Assembly: GCA_941918925.1 (NCBI GenBank)
Contig: OW799235.1
Span: forward strand, 102,317,947 to 102,381,946
DNA length: 64,000 nt
Origin: Phyto melanocephala
Lineage: Eukaryota; Arthropoda; Insecta; Diptera; Rhinophoridae
Direction: 5' to 3'
Made by a program: the position numbers and the translations under genes. Under the pieces are notes generated by a model. It worked only from the letters and a program-made list of their open reading frames with translations, ran no database searches and had not been told where the DNA came from. How positions within the stretch are numbered: the first letter of the stretch is position 1; each line of letters opens with the position of its first letter. Below are positions 55,806 to 64,000 of the stretch, one piece after another.

Positions 55806-55970
55806 AAAATACATTATTCAACCAAGCCAGCCAACAATTTGCTACGAACATATATATTTACTCCTTTTCTAGTTGACTAAGTTAACATTGAAAACATTTA
55901 TTTTGATCGACACAAATCGTAAAATTCTGTGAAAAATTTTCATTATCATTACACTATCATCCCAGCAAAA

Positions 55971-57755
55971 ACCTTCATTACAAAATAACGAGTTGAATAT
56001 ACTAAAAAATAGTGCTTCACTACTTACAGTTTGGCATCTAAACCCATTATTTTAACACGGCGATGTCATTGGAAGTCATCACTTTGTTAATAAAATGCTT
56101 TGTCGCTGTTGTCAAAATCATTATTACTTATACCCTAAGCGTGTTAAACTAAATGAGAATTACAAAAAGTTATGTTTTTGCATGGCTTCTAGCAAATTTC
56201 GCAATGAGAAATTGTATTGTGTGTGTATCTCAGCAAATGTCTGAAAATAAGTACTTTCGTATCACAATATAAATCAAGGCATTACTAAAATACTTTTTAG
56301 TAAGACAGACGATATGTAATAGCCATCTCAGTTACGAAATTTTTCTGGGCGGCCTAATGGTTACCCTACTATCTCTTGCGGCTTACTCTCTGGGAGCGAT
56401 TCTCAACTAGGGTGATCGAATCGGTTATACAACCGGTGGAGAACCCGGTTTTTTCCTATTTTTCCTGGCGGTTTTTTCTAAATGTTGATTTTTCGAATAT
56501 CGAATACACCGGTTTTTTTATCCGAAAAAGCCGGTTTTTTATTTTTTTAAATTTATTTTCATATATCTTTGTAACCAATCGTACCATAGTTTATTTAGTA
56601 CGCGAAAAGTTTCCAAAAATCAGAAAATAAAAACTATTAAATATTCTTCCATAATATTGTAAGAAATTTATTTGTTGTTTAAAAACCAAATGCAAAATAA
56701 GAAAAATAATTGAGCTTAAATATTTTTTATAGGATATAGACCTAACGCTAAAACTTAAAGGTAATTGAAGCATAAGTTACAATAAAGAAAAACCAATAAT
56801 CTCTCCTTCCAGATCCTAATTTTAATTAATGGCATTGAGTGTCTGTCACCTTAAATTTCGATTAAACCATCGAACAAACTAGTTTATACCTATATTTGTA
56901 TGTCTGTCAGGGGTATAAGAAAGAATCTTTAAAATGAATTTTTAAAGATTTTCTCCCTAGCCTTTAAAATTTATTTCAAATTACAGAAATCATTCCAAAC
57001 AAAATACGTTAGTGCAGATAAGTTTAAAAGATTTATTTAACATTTAAAAAATGTACAAAAGGAGATACAAAACTTTATAACAGCCTTATAAAAAGTCTTA
57101 TTTATTTATGTATTTATTTATTGTATTTAATTATTTTACTTGTAAAGAGTACCTTTTGTCCTTAAATTCAACTAATTTAAACCAAATTAGTCAACTGCAT
57201 TCATGTCAGTTATTGCGTAATTGTGCAGCCAAACGTATATAAACTGTGAAAATTTCATATTAAGATTAATTTTTATTATAATCTTTCTTTTAATATTTTT
57301 TAGTTTTTCTTTATATATTATATTTTATATATATTTAAACCGGTTAACCGGTTTTTTCACAATGTTCAAAATAGCAACCGGTTTTTTTTTTAATTCTTAA
57401 TTTAAAACTATTTGAAAACCGGTTTCTTAAAAAAGTCGAATAATCGATCACCCTATTCTCAACCCTTATCATGGCCACAATTTCGCACCAGCAGAATTAT
57501 CTTAAAAAAAAAAAAAGTGACAAAAAAATCTAACACAAATATGGACCCATTGATAAGAGCAAGGCAGATGTTATCCTCCAACCGTCCTTTTCCCTGCCTT
57601 GGCCACAATGTCTCGACAAATAGGGTGTCCATCACCGACCTATCTGACGAACAATCCCCAAATGATAAACTTTACTCACAATTTGCCATCTTTACGTTAC
57701 AAATTGAAAAGTATATTGTTTAGCAAGAGCAAGTCATTACCTAATTTTTGCTGGG
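55971..57755. mobile_element. MITE with CCCAGCAAAAA ends, split by a hAT MITE
   Basis: Left end CCCAGCAAAAACCTTCATTA and right end (inverse) CCCAGCAAAAATTAGGTAAT are inverted repeats. Without the hAT element at 56408-57455 the remaining length is ~737 bases, twice the size of the related element at 688-1055. Pairing of these two ends is inferred. Confidence 0.55.
56408..57455. mobile_element. 1048-bp hAT MITE with 8-bp TSD TTCTCAAC
   Basis: TAGGGTGATCGA at 56408 and TCGATCACCCTA at 57455 are perfect 12-bp inverted repeats, and TTCTCAAC lies directly before (56400-56407) and after (57456-57463). CCGGTTTT/AACCGGTT motifs recur in both subterminal parts (about 56445-56540 and 57335-57425), a plausible set of transposase sites. 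No transposase frame. Same family as 24597-25537. Confidence 0.95.
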
Positions 57756-58104
57756 TACTTATTTCTTTGGTAAAAAAAACATGATTTAAAGTGAATTTAA
57801 TGCATATAAATTTTTGTTTACCAAAACAATTTATGTCTCTGAATAGGCATGTATGATCATTAAAACTTTAAAATTGTTTTTTAAATTCTGTTTACAGAAA
57901 ACGTTCGTATAGGGCGAGTGAGTTTTACATATAAAGTAATTTTATATGTCAACAACATATTAATACTTCTTCTTAAATCCAAAACTTTTGAAATATTAAA
58001 CAATGGATTTTATGTTACAGGCAATTAGGTACATTGTTTCGCATTATTCAGTGTTGCCGAGTTTTTACAAATACACAAAAAAGAAAGAATCTTATAACCC
58101 TTGC
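57756..58104. other. No feature seen
   Basis: AT-rich spacer between two hAT-bearing stretches. Confidence 0.5.
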
Positions 58105-58112
58105 ATAATTAC

Positions 58113-59021
58113 CAGACCTGGGGGATCTCAATTACATTTCAATTACAATTACATGTAATTTGTAATTGAGGTAGTCTAAATTACAATTACAAGTAATTGT
58201 AATTGAAAGTAAGGACTTAACTCAATTACAATAAAATGTAATTGTAATTGAAAAATGTCAATTACAATTACTTGTAATTGTTAATTGAAAAAAATCAAAT
58301 ACACATTACATGTAATTGTAATTGAAAATGTTCAATTACTAATTACAAGTACTTGTAATTGTAATTAATCAACAAATAATTACTTGTAATTGAACAAAAT
58401 TCCATTACATTTTTAAAACCATTAAATAAAACTTAAAATTCTTAAAACGATTTTCTAAATTATATGAAAAAAAATTGTGTTATTTAAAGCAAATAATAAA
58501 TTTTTTTAAATTGGTTCCTTGTCTTAATTATTTTTCAATCAGGTATGTGATGAAAAACGATTTCATTGCGATCATTATTGAAATTTCAATTCGGACGTGT
58601 TCGTAACATTTTTAAACTGAAAATTATTAAATGGTAAAGACTGGCTTATATAATATGTAATTGATAATTTTTGTAATTAAATACTTTTTTGACAATAAAT
58701 ACTTAAAAAAGTAATGATTACTTGTTTTTTTTTAAATTACTTAATGAAAAATTTTTTTCCAATTAGATGTAATTGTAATTGGATTTTTTTCCAATTACAA
58801 TTACATGTAATTGTAATTGGAATTTTTTCAATTACAATTACATGTAATTGTAGTTTAAGAAAACTTCAATTACAATTACATGTAATTGTAATTGATTTTT
58901 ACTTCTTTTTCAATTACAATTACGTGTAATTGTAATTAAAAAAATTTAATTACAATTACATGTAATTGTGTAATTATAGGTGTAATTAAATACAAAATGT
59001 AATTGAGACCCCCCAGGTCTG
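58113..59021. mobile_element. 909-bp hAT-type foldback element built of AATTACATGTAATT palindromes, TSD ATAATTAC
   Basis: Ends CAGACCTGGGGGATCTCAAT and (inverse) CAGACCTGGGGGGTCTCAAT; ATAATTAC directly precedes (58105-58112) and follows (59022-59029). Both subterminal regions (58130-58400 and 58750-58990) are arrays of AATTACAATTACATGTAATT in both orientations, about six units each side, separated by ~350 bases of ordinary AT-rich DNA. Subterminal motif arrays are transposase-binding sites in hAT elements; such dense palindromic arrays are unusual. No coding frame. The repeated core holds TAATTAC, close to the target sequence. Confidence 0.93.
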
Positions 59022-59029
59022 ATAATTAC

Positions 59030-59584
59030 AAATAAATTCAATACTAGAAAAAAACATCAACTTTCAATTATTTATTGAAGATTATCTTTTATAGAAATTT
59101 ACGTAAAAGTAACACTTATGAAAAACAAAAACGAATGAAGAATTCAGTATCTGAGGATAAAAAGTTCATTCAACAGCGATTACAGTCATTTACGAAATAA
59201 TGAATTTTATTGTTAAATAATTTGGGAATCTGTGGAAAAAATTTTTTTGTATTTATAAAAGTAAAATTACTTTAGAAACTAAAAGGCCGAAAACTTTTTT
59301 ACTATAAAATCATTTTTTTTTTTTCAATAACTATAAGCGGTTTAAAATTTTTTGCTTAAATGCACATTTTGTATTAAATGAAACTATAAGAATTTTTAGT
59401 GTAAAGGTCCGATATATTTATCATGGCTTATCTCAAAACTGTATCAGCTGTATTGAGATCTTCTATATGTATTTGAAAAGGTGACTTTTTTGCAATTTGC
59501 TTTTTTTGTGAGGTTTTTTAGTGTAGAAAAAGATAGGTGACATGTAGCAATGACAAAAAAGTAAGATTTGCCTTTTCACAATTA
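59030..59584. other. No feature seen
   Basis: AT-rich sequence with nothing supported. Confidence 0.45.
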
Positions 59585-59760
59585 ATAGACTAACAATCGA
59601 ACAACGATGACAAATGATTAAATTGCATTATTAAAATTTGTTCTGTCAACCAACTGAATAGGCTATTCAAGCTGTTGCGACGAAATTCCGCACTTGTTTC
59701 ACATTTTTGGACATTAGTCCACCAACCCGTATGCGAAAAGTGCTTACCGATAAGAATATC
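59585..59760 (+). pseudogene. Mariner-type transposase, N-terminal fragment
   Basis: The frame reads LTIEQR, stop, QMIKLHY, stop, NLFCQPTE and AIQAVATKFRTCFTFLD, then PPTRMRKVLTDKNID. Mariner transposases of the D41D and related groups open with EQR-x-IIK-xYxQN, a RAF-R-F block and RPPTRMRKVLT. The fragment ends where the half MITE begins. Confidence 0.75.
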
Positions 59761-59905
59761 GATGACTTACTTCCTCAACCTCGTATCTTAAAAAATAAAA
59801 TTTTTCAGGAGAGAAAAAAAAAGCGGTTCATCTTTTTATACTTTGGTGTTTGGTTAAAAGTTGAAGTGAAATTATTAAGGAATTGATTGTATTTATGTAT
59901 ATTAA
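59759..59905 (+). mobile_element. Left half of the foldback MITE also at 30105-30362
   Basis: TCGATGACTTACTTCCTCAA onward is >90% alike to 30109-30257 by eye, up to GATTGTATTTATGTATATTA, where a transposon-like element begins. The right half is missing or beyond recognition. Confidence 0.85.
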
Positions 59906-60931
59906 GGGTGTTCTTATTTTGAAATTTTTGAAATTTATCAACCGCCGGCCCGAATCTTGTTCCCTTCTGTTAAAAATGTAATCCTGTAAAATTTGGAGTC
60001 AATCCGATAATTTTTAGTGGACCCGAAAACGATTTGAAAATTTTCATGGGGTCTATATGGGCAAAATATCCATTTTTAACGAAAGTAGTTACATTTTAAT
60101 TTTGAACTTTATTTTATGCGAGTGGTGAAAATATTGCTGATATAGTGTATGAAAAATTACGTGAATGGAAAATTTTTGATCAAGTCAAAGGCTTGTCATA
60201 TGATACAACGTCAACAAATACTGGCATAAAAACAGGTGCTGCAGTTTTTTTAGAAAAAAAAATTGGCCGTAGTCTTATCAATCTACCTTGCCGCCACCAT
60301 ATTTATGAGGTCGTTTTGCGAAGTGTTTTCGAAACAAAACTTTCTTCAACCTCTGCACCAGAAGTTCCCATCTTTGAAAGATTTGGAAAATTTTGGCCAA
60401 ATATAAATAAACAAGCTTTCAAAAGTGGAATTGAAGATTCGACCATTTGTGAAAAAATAAGTGCAGCTGTACTAGAACACTGTAAAACTTTTTGCTATGC
60501 TCAACTGGCTAAATCTCAAAATCGAGAAGACTATAAAGAATTACTACAGTTGGTTTTGATGTTTGTCGGTGCAGAGCAGTATAATTTCCGAACGCCTGGA
60601 CCAACTAGCCATGCACGCTGGATGGCAAAGGCTATATATTCCTTGAAAATATTTATATTCCGTGATCAATTCAAACTAACGAAGAAGGAATTGAATGGTT
60701 TACGCGATATTTGCGTTTTTATAGTGACTCTTTATATCAAAGTTTGGTTCAAATGCACTAATGCTATAGACGCACCGCTTCAAGATTTAACTTTTATTCA
60801 AGATGCCATAAAGTATACTGTACACTTTTAGTTGTTTGTTTTTTAAATTTAAAACCCAAACGATTAAAAATAAACCTTTTTTATAAAACTTTAAAATTGG
60901 CACAAATAAAAAATGTCCTTTCGACAACCCT
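59906..60931 (+). mobile_element. Transposon-like element carrying a CRHH-type ORF
   Basis: AGGGTGTTCTTATTTTG at the left and GACAACCCT (inverse AGGGTTGTC) at the right form a weak inverted pair, and TATTA flanks both sides (59901-59905, 60932-60936). The 1026 bases hold one ORF. The boundaries are provisional: terminal repeats are imperfect and a 5-bp duplication in TA-rich DNA can arise by chance. Confidence 0.45.
60106..60831 (+). CDS. Transposon-derived ORF, hAT-like transposase fragment (uncertain)
   Basis: An uninterrupted 241-codon frame between stops, with no obvious ATG near its start (GTG at 60145 is not a credible eukaryotic start), so it is the 3' part of a larger gene. Motifs: LSYDTTSTNTGIKTGAAVFL, then LINLPCRHHIYEVVLRSVF, PEVPIFERFGKFW, LVLMFVGAEQ, and PGPTSHARWMAKAIYSLKIF. 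A D-T-N-TG segment, a C-x-H-H-x-x-E block and an ARWM-KAIY block occur together in transposon-derived proteins of insects and cnidarians; the C-x2-H and RW elements recall hAT transposases. Lack of stops over 720 bases stands out here and suggests recent arrival or selection. Confidence 0.6.
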   Translation, partial: TLFYASGENIADIVYEKLREWKIFDQVKGLSYDTTSTNTGIKTGAAVFLEKKIGRSLINLPCRHHIYEVVLRSVFETKLSSTSAPEVPIFERFGKFWPNINKQAFKSGIEDSTICEKISAAVLEHCKTFCYAQLAKSQNREDYKELLQLVLMFVGAEQYNFRTPGPTSHARWMAKAIYSLKIFIFRDQFKLTKKELNGLRDICVFIVTLYIKVWFKCTNAIDAPLQDLTFIQDAIKYTVHF

Positions 60932-60936
60932 TATTA

Positions 60937-61939
60937 AAATTTTTTCTCTTTTTTAAAACCTTTTTCCAGCGATAAATTATGCGATGTTAATGAGAACAGC
61001 AGCGAGATGAAATTTTATTGTAAATAATACCAGTAGTAGTGGTGATGCTAATGATAATGATAATAACGATGATAACTTTTATTATATTGAAAGTGGCAGC
61101 AGTGGTTGGTGGTTCTCAGTGTAATATGACAGGAAAATGTTGGTGAAATAACTTTCACGCATTTACAAATATCAACTTTTAAGTGTGTATGTATGTTTGC
61201 ATTTGTGTGTGTGTGTGCAAGTGTTTGTATGTAAATGCACACACAAACATAAAATGTAAATTAATATGCAAATTGTTGTTGAATGTGAGTATTAAAGTTA
61301 TTTTACCTGTTACTAAACACATTTTAAGTGAGTTAATATTCAATTTACCAACTAATGTAAATAATTAAAAAGTAATTAAAACAAATAAACAAAAACAAAA
61401 AAATGGTATTTACGCTTTAGGTGTAAATAATATAAATGGTATTTACGTTTAGAAAAAAATTAAAAAAAAAATAATTAGCTGATTAAGAACACAGGAATAC
61501 ATACGTTTTATTCTAAGTACCACCTCTTACGAGTATTTAAAAGCAACATTATTTAACAGTTGGTTTTTTTGTCTTGGAAATCTTTTCAGCTTAAAATGGC
61601 ATGTTTTATTTTAATACACTAAACATGATTTTGCACTTTGTTGCGATTTGTTTGTAGAGAAGATTTTCATTTATTTGATCTGACGAAATTGCAGACAGAG
61701 GCAGTGCAGATAAAAAAAATATTTATTTAAGCCAGATTTTTATTGGCAGAAACGAATATTGGTTACACTTCAAGTTTATTACTCTTAAATATATAGTTTA
61801 TTTATTCTTGTATTTATATTCAAAATTATGTTTAACAGAACCGCGATGCTGCTCCAAATGAAATTCTTTAAACTTTTTTAATCGAAAATATATTTTAATA
61901 TAATAATAAGAAGACCATTGTTTGTACTTTTCCCTGTTG
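60937..61939. other. No gene; GT/TGA microsatellites
   Basis: Imperfect GATAATGATAATAACGATGA run at 61048-61075 and (TG)n/TATG at 61180-61245. Otherwise AT-rich with no feature. Confidence 0.6.
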
Positions 61940-62200
61940 GTCACAAGAAAATATTGCCGCAGTAAGTGACTGTGTGGCTAAAATTAAGGAATTTCCGTTC
62001 AGTATTAAATTTTGGCTTTAAGCAACAAATTTTTGTAAGCATTTTCACGTGTTCATGCTTCAGTTGGAGAAAAAAATCAAGCCAAGTGACCATGCTTAGT
62101 GAATTTGCTAATTGGGTGTTGGAGCATTATCGAATTACTTTTTTTTCAGATGGGGCATTATATGTCTCTAGCATATACATATATCCAGTGTATGCCACTG
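61940..62200 (+). pseudogene. Mariner-type transposase, middle fragment
   Basis: Shifting plus-strand frames give ENIAAVSDCVAKIKEFPFSI, KKIKPSDHA, EFANWVLEH and ITFFSDGALYVSS. These follow the order of mariner (D41D-like) transposases: ENIAAVSESVAEDP-LSIRRRSQQ, LKPADH, FAEWVLE, FSDEAHF. The first catalytic Asp is present (FSDGA; Glu changed to Gly, as in 38228-39314). The catalytic C-terminal part is absent. Confidence 0.72.
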
Positions 62201-62279
62201 TTTTCGTCTTTCTTAAGAAAGTGATTGGAGATTTTGCCACAACAAGTTTGTGACTACATTTGCGTTATATATATTCTAA

Positions 62280-63240
62280 ACAAAACCTGGCCTCCTCTTT
62301 TTGTTTTCTGCATTGAATGACTAATTTGGACGTGGCGTTGTATGACCAGTATTCCTGTGAATATTCTTATAACTCAGTATCCTACATGACTCCAACAAAG
62401 CGAACATTTCAGCCTGAAAAACGCTACATACATCGGAAAGGTTGAAGTAGAGCTGTATACCTAGCTCGCCAGAGAGCACAGAGGATACAACCCTTCATCC
62501 CCTCTTAGCCTCATCCGTATAGATTCTGGTGTCTTATCAATCACTCCTGGAGGAAATTAGAATTTTAAACGCCCTTTTAAACACTTTGATATAATTGGTT
62601 CAGGATCAAAAACAGCCTGTTCAGATTTATAGCATTGTCATATGTCTTTGATCTTCAATATCCAGACACATTGAGCCTTCCTGCACCACCTACTATAAGG
62701 TCAACGTGAGAGAGATACAACATAGTGCTTAGTGCCTCTAAAGTACTAGTTTGTAGTGCACCCGTTATTCCAATGCATGTTGATCGTTTGATACTGTATA
62801 TCTGCATTCAAATAAATTTTCGCAACATTGCAGTCCACCATACCAGAGATACATAAGTGATAATTGGATGTACTTCATAAACATCCACTTAACTATGTTA
62901 GGGTTTAGACACTATTTTACACCGAATACCTTGCGACACGTGTGTTAGGCTACAGTAGCTTTCTTCACACTGTGTTAAATGTTCAGTTTTCATGACAATT
63001 TTCAGGACAATACATAATTATTTCGACTTGTTCCATAGAGGAATTTCATATTTTTTATCCCCGGTAGTCGAAAACTTGCAATCTTTGTCCTCACTAAAGC
63101 CCGTTTTGCCTGGGCTTATCCCAAGACCTCTATATATGACTGAGTTACTCAGTAACCGCAAGACATCAGCCATAATACTAGTATAACAACATTGTCTGCT
63201 TAAGCCACGAGTTTTATTCTTTTTGTGTCATATTTAATAT
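62280..63240 (-). pseudogene. LINE reverse transcriptase C-terminal remnant (R1/I type)
   Basis: Minus-strand frames read RGLGISPGKTGF at ~63120 (normally GLSINPSKTE, RT thumb side), then KYEIPLWNKSK, HPIITYVSLVWWTAM at ~62870 (VLTYGSLVWWTA block), CIGITGALQTSTLEALSTML at ~62740 (ACLGITGALRTTPTAALE) and VDLIV. All are hallmark segments downstream of the YADD box in R1/I-like LINEs. Numerous stops. It may be the same family as 13640-14815. No 3' tail seen. Confidence 0.8.
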
Positions 63241-63356
63241 AATTTAATAGCAATAGGTCAAAGCAGTGATTAGATTCGACGCCCCGAGTTGTACCTCCCT
63301 TAACAAGTCTTGACATAGTGCTATTAAAAACGTTCGCCAAAACTACCCTTGAACTT

Positions 63357-63900
63357 AGGTTAGGTTAGGTTGAAAAGGAGGGGCACTAAAAGCCCAAACC
63401 CATGACAGGTATACACTTATGCCCAGTTGACATGTCGTGCGCTCCATGTGGGAACCGGAATTCCCAATTTAAAACCATAATCATAATTTCCCATAAATTA
63501 ATATCGGACTAGTTCAAGAACTCAGTCCCCTCAATGTAATTCCTTATGGATCTCCAGTTTGAGTTCCCCAGGTACTCCAAATTCGGCATAGTATCCACTG
63601 TAAAATTCTCGAGTCTAATATGCCCAAACGCATGCTCTGCATGTTGTCTCTTCAGATAATTTCATGCGAGCTAGATGAGTTTTCAACTCCGTATGACCTG
63701 TAATCACACTGGTAAGTCTCATAAGTGTTGGTCTATTCAGTCTTAGAATTTCTTTTGATTTCTCAAGATTTGGGTCACCCCATAATAAGGTGACAAGAAT
63801 ACTCTTGAACTTAATACTAGCCAGTAATTGGTGTACTCTGCAATATCCAATTGTAAGTGTGCATTGTATTGCCATTCGCGATATTAAATCCTTTTTCTAT
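63357..63900 (-). mobile_element. LINE 3' fragment, same family as 41377-41721
   Basis: Reading leftwards, the ORF end has SKEILRLNRPTLMRLTSVIT, GHTELKTHLARMKLSEETTC and RAC, then a 54-base or so deletion of the Cys-His knuckle (CRACVWAY instead of CRACEKEDE...), then ENFTVDTMPNLEYLGNSNW. The 3' UTR carries GAGCGCACGACATGTCAACT, ATACCTGTCATGGGTTTGGG and ends CAACCTAACCTAACCT. Compared with 41377-41721 the tail is ~90% alike by eye, and the SINE at 22020 shares it. Confidence 0.85.
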
Positions 63901-64000
63901 ATCCAAGAAGTCTATCATCGTGTACTAACTGCTTCAATTTGACTAACATCTCTATTGTACCTACGAGCAGTTTCCGTAGACTGCCCTTTAAGATAGTCAT

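Noticed and set aside
63357..63380. CCTAACCTAACC as telomeric repeat
   Set aside because: Only three units, located exactly at LINE/SINE 3' ends; fly telomeres do not use this simple repeat.
1..64000. CRISPR arrays, bacterial operons, integrons or phage
   Set aside because: No regularly spaced repeats with unique spacers, no Shine-Dalgarno-led genes; the sequence is eukaryotic and insect-like.

Overview
This is eukaryotic, AT-rich, gene-poor DNA, best explained as a dipteran genome and probably a calyptrate fly (blow fly, house fly or stable fly relative). The evidence is the transposon mix: mini-me/DINE-like (Helentron-type) repeats carrying a GTCY microsatellite and a conserved 'tactttatggggtcgg' core, mariners of the D41D 'rosa' type, Tc1-like elements, R1/I/jockey-type LINEs, a Penelope-like element and very many MITEs. 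I found no convincing host protein-coding exon, no tRNA or rRNA gene, no CRISPR and no bacterial-style operon. The assignment to calyptrates is inference.

Layout. 0-10 kb: a Helentron-like tail at the window edge, degenerate AT repeats, MITEs at 688, 4475 and 5462, a Tc1 scrap at 2824, a broken mariner near 6466-7400, and a jockey-type LINE (7565-9912, minus strand) split by a hAT-type element with an intact 8-bp target duplication. 10-20 kb: mostly unannotated DNA, a T-poor tract that could be a 5' UTR exon (10261-10650), a LINE RNase H remnant (13640-14815), and a Penelope-like element (18076-19594) that splits an older repeat and is itself split by a tRNA-derived SINE. 20-30 kb: the second SINE (22020-22247), Helentron-like copies, a hAT-like MITE inserted in one of them with a tandem duplication, two members of a MITE family with CACGCAAAG ends, and a rosa-like mariner fragment. 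30-43 kb: a foldback MITE, a Helentron-like copy abutting a Tc1 (DD34E) pseudogene, a decayed mariner, a nearly full-length rosa-like D41D mariner with terminal repeats (38113-39380), and an inverted duplication of a mariner 5' end carrying a LINE tail. 43-50 kb: a 120-bp tandem array, a 257-bp MITE, and a four-level nest (MITE containing a small insertion, containing a hAT element, containing a Helentron-like copy). 50-64 kb: mariner scraps, a pogo/Tigger-like remnant, a hAT MITE nested in a MITE with CCCAGC ends, a hAT-type foldback element made of AATTACATGTAATT palindromes, a transposon-like ORF of 241 codons, and two LINE fragments.

The window is best read as an insertion-history record rather than as a set of cooperating genes. 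Four non-autonomous elements have exact 8-bp target duplications and unlike termini, so several hAT lineages have been active. One SINE shares its 3' end with a LINE found twice in the window, which points to that LINE family as its mobilising partner. The Penelope-like element keeps a hammerhead-ribozyme-like fold. All transposase and reverse-transcriptase frames seen are broken, except the partial ORF at 60106-60831.
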